7,383 nt of DNA from an uncultured Clostridia bacterium (lineage in GTDB: Bacteria; Bacillota; Clostridia; TANB77; CAG-508), in NCBI GenBank assembly GCA_948663505.1, contig CAPNAQ010000036.1, forward strand, positions 1-7,383. Direction: 5' to 3'. Made by a program: the position numbers and the translations under genes. Below the pieces are notes generated by a model. The model made no database searches and was not told where the DNA came from. It saw only the letters and a program-made list of their open reading frames with translations. Within the stretch, counting starts at the first letter, position 1. Every line of letters starts with the position of its first letter. This document shows positions 5,675 to 7,383 of the stretch, in pieces.

Positions 5675-5898
5675 ACCAAAAGCTCTCAAATTTATTGAAA
5701 AACAAGACAAAATTCAAAGACTACGAATTTACAAAGCAATTTACAACCTGCCAAATGGCGATATAAAGAAAATGGTAGGTTGTAAAAATGAATATCGACT
5801 TAGAGTTCGGCGATTATCGAATTATTTATGAATTAAATCAAAATGAACTTATTATTTTAGTAACAAAAGCAGACAATAGAGGACAAGCCTATAAATAA
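5649..5898 (+). CDS. RelE/ParE-family toxin, broken or joined by a +1 shift at CGG
   Basis: By family, this is a ribosome-dependent mRNA-cutting RelE toxin or a ParE-fold relative. The first frame starts at ATG 5649 (or 5652) after AGAGGGG and gives MIYKIKIRPKALKFI followed by helices and KNEYRLRV. The next codon is CGG (5808-5810); staying in frame yields RRLSNYL and TGA at 5829-5831, a 60-residue stub without the C-terminal strands. Skipping the C puts GGC in frame and gives GDYRIIYELNQNELIILVTK and ADNRGQAYK, ending at TAA 5896-5898. YRLRV-GDYRIIYE is the core motif of this family, so the shift point is fixed to within a codon. The joined toxin would be 82 aa, a normal length, with the C-terminal R/Y-containing tail needed for activity. 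The stub should be inactive. An ATG at 5788 in the second frame could start a 36-residue C-terminal fragment but lacks a good ribosome binding site. Pseudogene or programmed shift: see findings. Confidence 0.8.
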
Positions 5899-5918
5899 TT
5901 TTTTTAATTTTAAAATCT

Positions 5919-5961
5919 AAAAATTAAACTCTAAATTAAATTTTATTCATAAAGAGTTTAA
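5919..5961 (-). terminator. Likely terminator of the cotJ operon
   Basis: On the minus strand a 9-pair stem TTAAACTCT/AGAGTTTAA (5953-5961 with 5924-5932) with a 20-base loop is followed by TTTTT (5923-5919). The stem overlaps the cotJB stop codon. It lies between convergent transcripts, and the T/A-rich DNA on both sides could let it stop the toxin transcript too, though less clearly. The stem is A/T-rich and the loop long, so strength is uncertain. Confidence 0.5.
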
Positions 5962-6329
5962 ACTTCTCCCAAACCAAACGAAACCCATGGTTCTTCAAGC
6001 CATCTCCACTTATTACAAGGAAAGTTGATAGTTAAAGGACCATATACTTTTTGATATTTATCTTTCAACTCTTTAACTTCTTTACAATACTTTCTATGCA
6101 AGCAAAGAGCTTTTTCATCTTCTGGATGAGTATCTAAATACAAAGCAAGTTCAGTTATAGCAAAATCATAACATCTAATTTTTTGTAACATTTCTTCTTT
6201 AGCACAGCAATCAATTGTATTATCACTTTGACAACCACATGATGATACATTTACTATAGTATTAGAATAGTTATTCATTATCATATTATTATCATCACAA
6301 CCACAATTTCTATTTTCTTCTATTGACAT
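5958..6329 (-). CDS. cotJB: Spore coat protein CotJB, with Cys-rich N-terminal extension
   Basis: CotJB is a small spore-coat protein made in the mother cell. The CotJB domain is residues about 47-118: MLQKIRCYDFAITEL, YLDTHPEDEKAL (64-75), YGPLTINFPCNKWRW (96-110) and EEPW. The usual domain begins near that MLQKI, but here a 46-residue extension precedes it, with CGC twice and CC (C9, C11, C31, C33, C41, C42) among Asn-rich sequence. I chose ATG 6329 because AAAGGAGG lies about nine bases upstream and it overlaps cotJA by 10 bases, typical of coupling. Internal Met 47 remains a weaker option. In total 10 Cys occur in 123 residues, which may serve disulfide cross-linking or metal binding in the coat (inference). 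The C-terminus PWVSFGLGEV differs from the PWPW-type ending I expect in the family. No cotJC follows: the next gene downstream is the convergent toxin-antitoxin pair. Confidence 0.9.
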   Translation of the reverse strand: MSIEENRNCGCDDNNMIMNNYSNTIVNVSSCGCQSDNTIDCCAKEEMLQKIRCYDFAITELALYLDTHPEDEKALCLHRKYCKEVKELKDKYQKVYGPLTINFPCNKWRWLEEPWVSFGLGEV

Positions 6330-6700
6330 TTGTTACAGCCCTCCTTTATAGAATTTGTTTTAGCAATATATTCATTTTCCCTCATACTTTGACAAGGCAT
6401 GTAAGGACTTACTAATTCAGGGAAAATAGTTCCCATTTTAAGACCTACACATGGTTTAAAAGTCTTATCCATATATTGAATTGGAACATAACTTTGAGCT
6501 AACATTGGATTTTCTGGAAAAACATTATATTCTTCATCAAATCCGCATTCACAGCAATCAACATAATCATTTTGATTGCAGCATGAACAACTATTATTTG
6601 AATTTGAGCATTTTTCTTCAATTATATCATTATTTAATTCACATGAATTTTCTTGATAATTATTATTCATGCAATAACATTTTTTATATCTTCCAAACAT
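6320..6700 (-). CDS. cotJA: Spore coat-associated protein CotJA, Cys-rich
   Basis: CotJA is the first gene of the cotJ operon, whose products lie in the inner spore coat in Bacillus. The CotJA domain spans about residues 64-112: NPMLAQSYVPIQYMD, then TFKPCVGLKMGTIFPELVSP and YMPCQSM. The N-terminal 60 residues are an extension rich in Cys and Asn (C8, C10, C20, C31, C38, C40, C41, C49, C50, C52), and the tail has C122 and C125, giving 14 Cys in 126 residues. Typical CotJA proteins are shorter and start closer to the domain. The start ATG 6700 is supported by AAAGGAGG seven bases upstream (6708-6715). The sigma-K-like promoter ahead of it has its predicted start just before the ribosome binding site. 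It overlaps cotJB by 10 bases. Its divergent neighbour is a DUF6512 gene whose promoter has the same elements. Confidence 0.93.
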   Translation of the reverse strand: MFGRYKKCYCMNNNYQENSCELNNDIIEEKCSNSNNSCSCCNQNDYVDCCECGFDEEYNVFPENPMLAQSYVPIQYMDKTFKPCVGLKMGTIFPELVSPYMPCQSMRENEYIAKTNSIKEGCNKCQ

Positions 6701-6720
6701 TTTTATTCCTCCTTTACTTT

Positions 6721-6751
6721 CATTATATGAGTTTTTTCGACATCTGTTACA
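6721..6751 (-). promoter_or_regulatory. Sigma-K/E-like promoter of cotJA-cotJB
   Basis: Read on the minus strand, TGTAACA (6751-6745) supplies an AC -35, then 16 bases later comes CATATAATG (6729-6721). Bacillus sigma-K promoters have AC at -35, about 16 bases and CATANNNTA at -10; this matches except for the last A. The CATATAAT also resembles a sigma-E -10, but no ATA-type -35 is seen at sigma-E spacing. Mother-cell control is expected for cotJ, which supports the call. Confidence 0.6.
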
Positions 6752-6772
6752 GGAATATATATTTTTTTATAG

Positions 6773-6804
6773 TGTAACAAAAAAGTATATATAACATAAA
6801 CTTA
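6773..6804 (+). promoter_or_regulatory. Sigma-K-like promoter of the DUF6512 gene
   Basis: TGTAACA (6773-6779) with its AC, a 16-base gap and CATAAACTTA (6795-6804) repeat the same layout as the divergent cotJ promoter. The -10 CATANNNT part is exact and the final A is replaced by T. The predicted start falls a few bases before GGAGGT, again as for cotJA. The two TGTAACA copies form a 7-base inverted repeat separated by 21 bases. Confidence 0.5.
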
Positions 6805-6812
6805 TTATTATT

Positions 6813-6818
6813 GGAGGT
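6813..6818 (+). promoter_or_regulatory. Ribosome binding site fixing the DUF6512 start
   Basis: GGAGGT lies seven bases before ATG 6826. A TTG at 6811 is in frame but overlaps this site and would add five residues (MEVIY), so ATG 6826 is the start. Confidence 0.9.
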
Positions 6819-6825
6819 AATTTAT

Positions 6826-7374
6826 ATGAATAAACCTAAAATAAGGAATTATCAAATAGTTAGTGCTATTTTTGTATGTATATTAGGAACTTTATTACAT
6901 TTTACATATGAGTTTTTCGATGAGAATATCTTTGTGGCATCATTTTCTGCAATTAATGAAAGTGTATGGGAACATTTAAAATTATTATTCTTTCCAATGT
7001 TATTTACTACAGTAGTTGGATATTTTTATATAGAAAAACACACCCATAATTTTTTATGTTCAAAAACTTTAGGAATACTTATATCTATATTATTTATCAT
7101 TATATTTTTCTATACATATGCAGGAATCATAGGAAAAAGTATTGTTTTTATAGATATAGCATCATTTTTTGTTGCAGTAATATTGGGAGAATATTTAGCC
7201 TATAAACTTATAATTAGCAATTTTAAGTGTAATAATATAATATCAATAATTATTTTAACAATTATATTGATATGCTTTATATTATTTACATATTTTACTC
7301 CTAATATTGGAATATTTAAAGACCCAGTAACAAATCAATATGGTATTATAAAAAATATGGAAAAATCAAAATAA
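6826..7374 (+). CDS. DUF6512 family membrane protein
   Basis: This 182-residue integral membrane protein has about five predicted membrane segments (near residues 11-27, 52-69, 83-101, 106-128 and 138-158) and no cleaved signal peptide. I recognise the DUF6512 pattern from NESVWEHLKLLFFPML (44-59), which carries the conserved W-E-H cluster, from the LHFTYEFF segment (24-31), and from the C-terminal TPNIGIFKDP (158-167). The function of the family is not known. Length is normal for it. The tail after residue 159 is outside the hydrophobic core and is mildly basic. It is divergent from cotJA and shares a promoter architecture with it, suggesting expression in the mother cell during sporulation or in parallel with coat assembly; that is inference. 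It appears to be monocistronic up to the window end, where only nine bases follow the stop. Confidence 0.87.
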   Translation: MNKPKIRNYQIVSAIFVCILGTLLHFTYEFFDENIFVASFSAINESVWEHLKLLFFPMLFTTVVGYFYIEKHTHNFLCSKTLGILISILFIIIFFYTYAGIIGKSIVFIDIASFFVAVILGEYLAYKLIISNFKCNNIISIIILTIILICFILFTYFTPNIGIFKDPVTNQYGIIKNMEKSK

Positions 7375-7383
7375 AAATAAGTA

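Noticed and set aside
5535..5717. 60-residue minus-strand frame across the antitoxin-toxin overlap
   Set aside because: Low-complexity Phe/Leu sequence opposite two real genes; a shadow frame.
6481..6777. 98-residue plus-strand frame opposite cotJA
   Set aside because: Complement of the Cys/Asn-rich CotJA coding sequence; no plausible start signal and it runs through the divergent promoter region.
533..7374. TGA reassigned to Trp
   Set aside because: No supported gene ends in TGA, but all genes are full length under the standard code, use TGG for Trp and show no in-frame TGA within homologous sequence.
1..7383. CRISPR arrays, tRNA, rRNA or insertion-sequence ends
   Set aside because: No regularly spaced repeats, no tRNA cloverleaf, no rRNA motifs and no transposase with terminal inverted repeats were seen on either strand.

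Overview
The window is very A+T-rich (roughly a quarter G+C by eye). Shine-Dalgarno sites are strong (AAGGAGG type), most Arg codons are AGA, and a spore-coat cotJA-cotJB pair is present. This points to a low-GC, endospore-forming member of the Bacillota, most likely Clostridia; I cannot name a genus.

Layout: (1) 51-283, a 57-residue unknown gene with its own intrinsic terminator. (2) 468-3634, a plus-strand cassette behind a sigma-A-like promoter. It holds a fused HAD 5'-nucleotidase/nucleoside hydrolase, an N-truncated remnant of a YgjV-type membrane protein, a histidine phosphatase and an HD-domain hydrolase, and it ends in a long hairpin plus a very strong UUCG-loop terminator. (3) 3665-5898, a mobile-element-like module: a 45-residue ORF overlapping a large serine recombinase, then a RelB/RelE-like toxin-antitoxin pair with its own extended -10 promoter. 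(4) 5919-7374, chromosomal sporulation genes: cotJB and cotJA on the minus strand, and a divergent DUF6512 membrane protein. Both directions carry a sigma-K-like promoter built on one inverted repeat.

The cassette in (2) joins enzymes that could strip phosphate and then base from nucleotides, suggesting nucleotide salvage or depletion. This is inference from families, not shown.

The most striking observation concerns decoding. Two unrelated genes, the HD hydrolase and the RelE-like toxin, are each broken by a single +1 shift. In both, the codon at the break is CGG followed by a base that makes GGN (Gly) in the new frame. I find no other in-frame CGG in the genes of this window. This suggests that CGG may be unassigned or starved here and passed by a +1 shift or four-base reading. 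The plain alternative is two coincidental pseudogene mutations.
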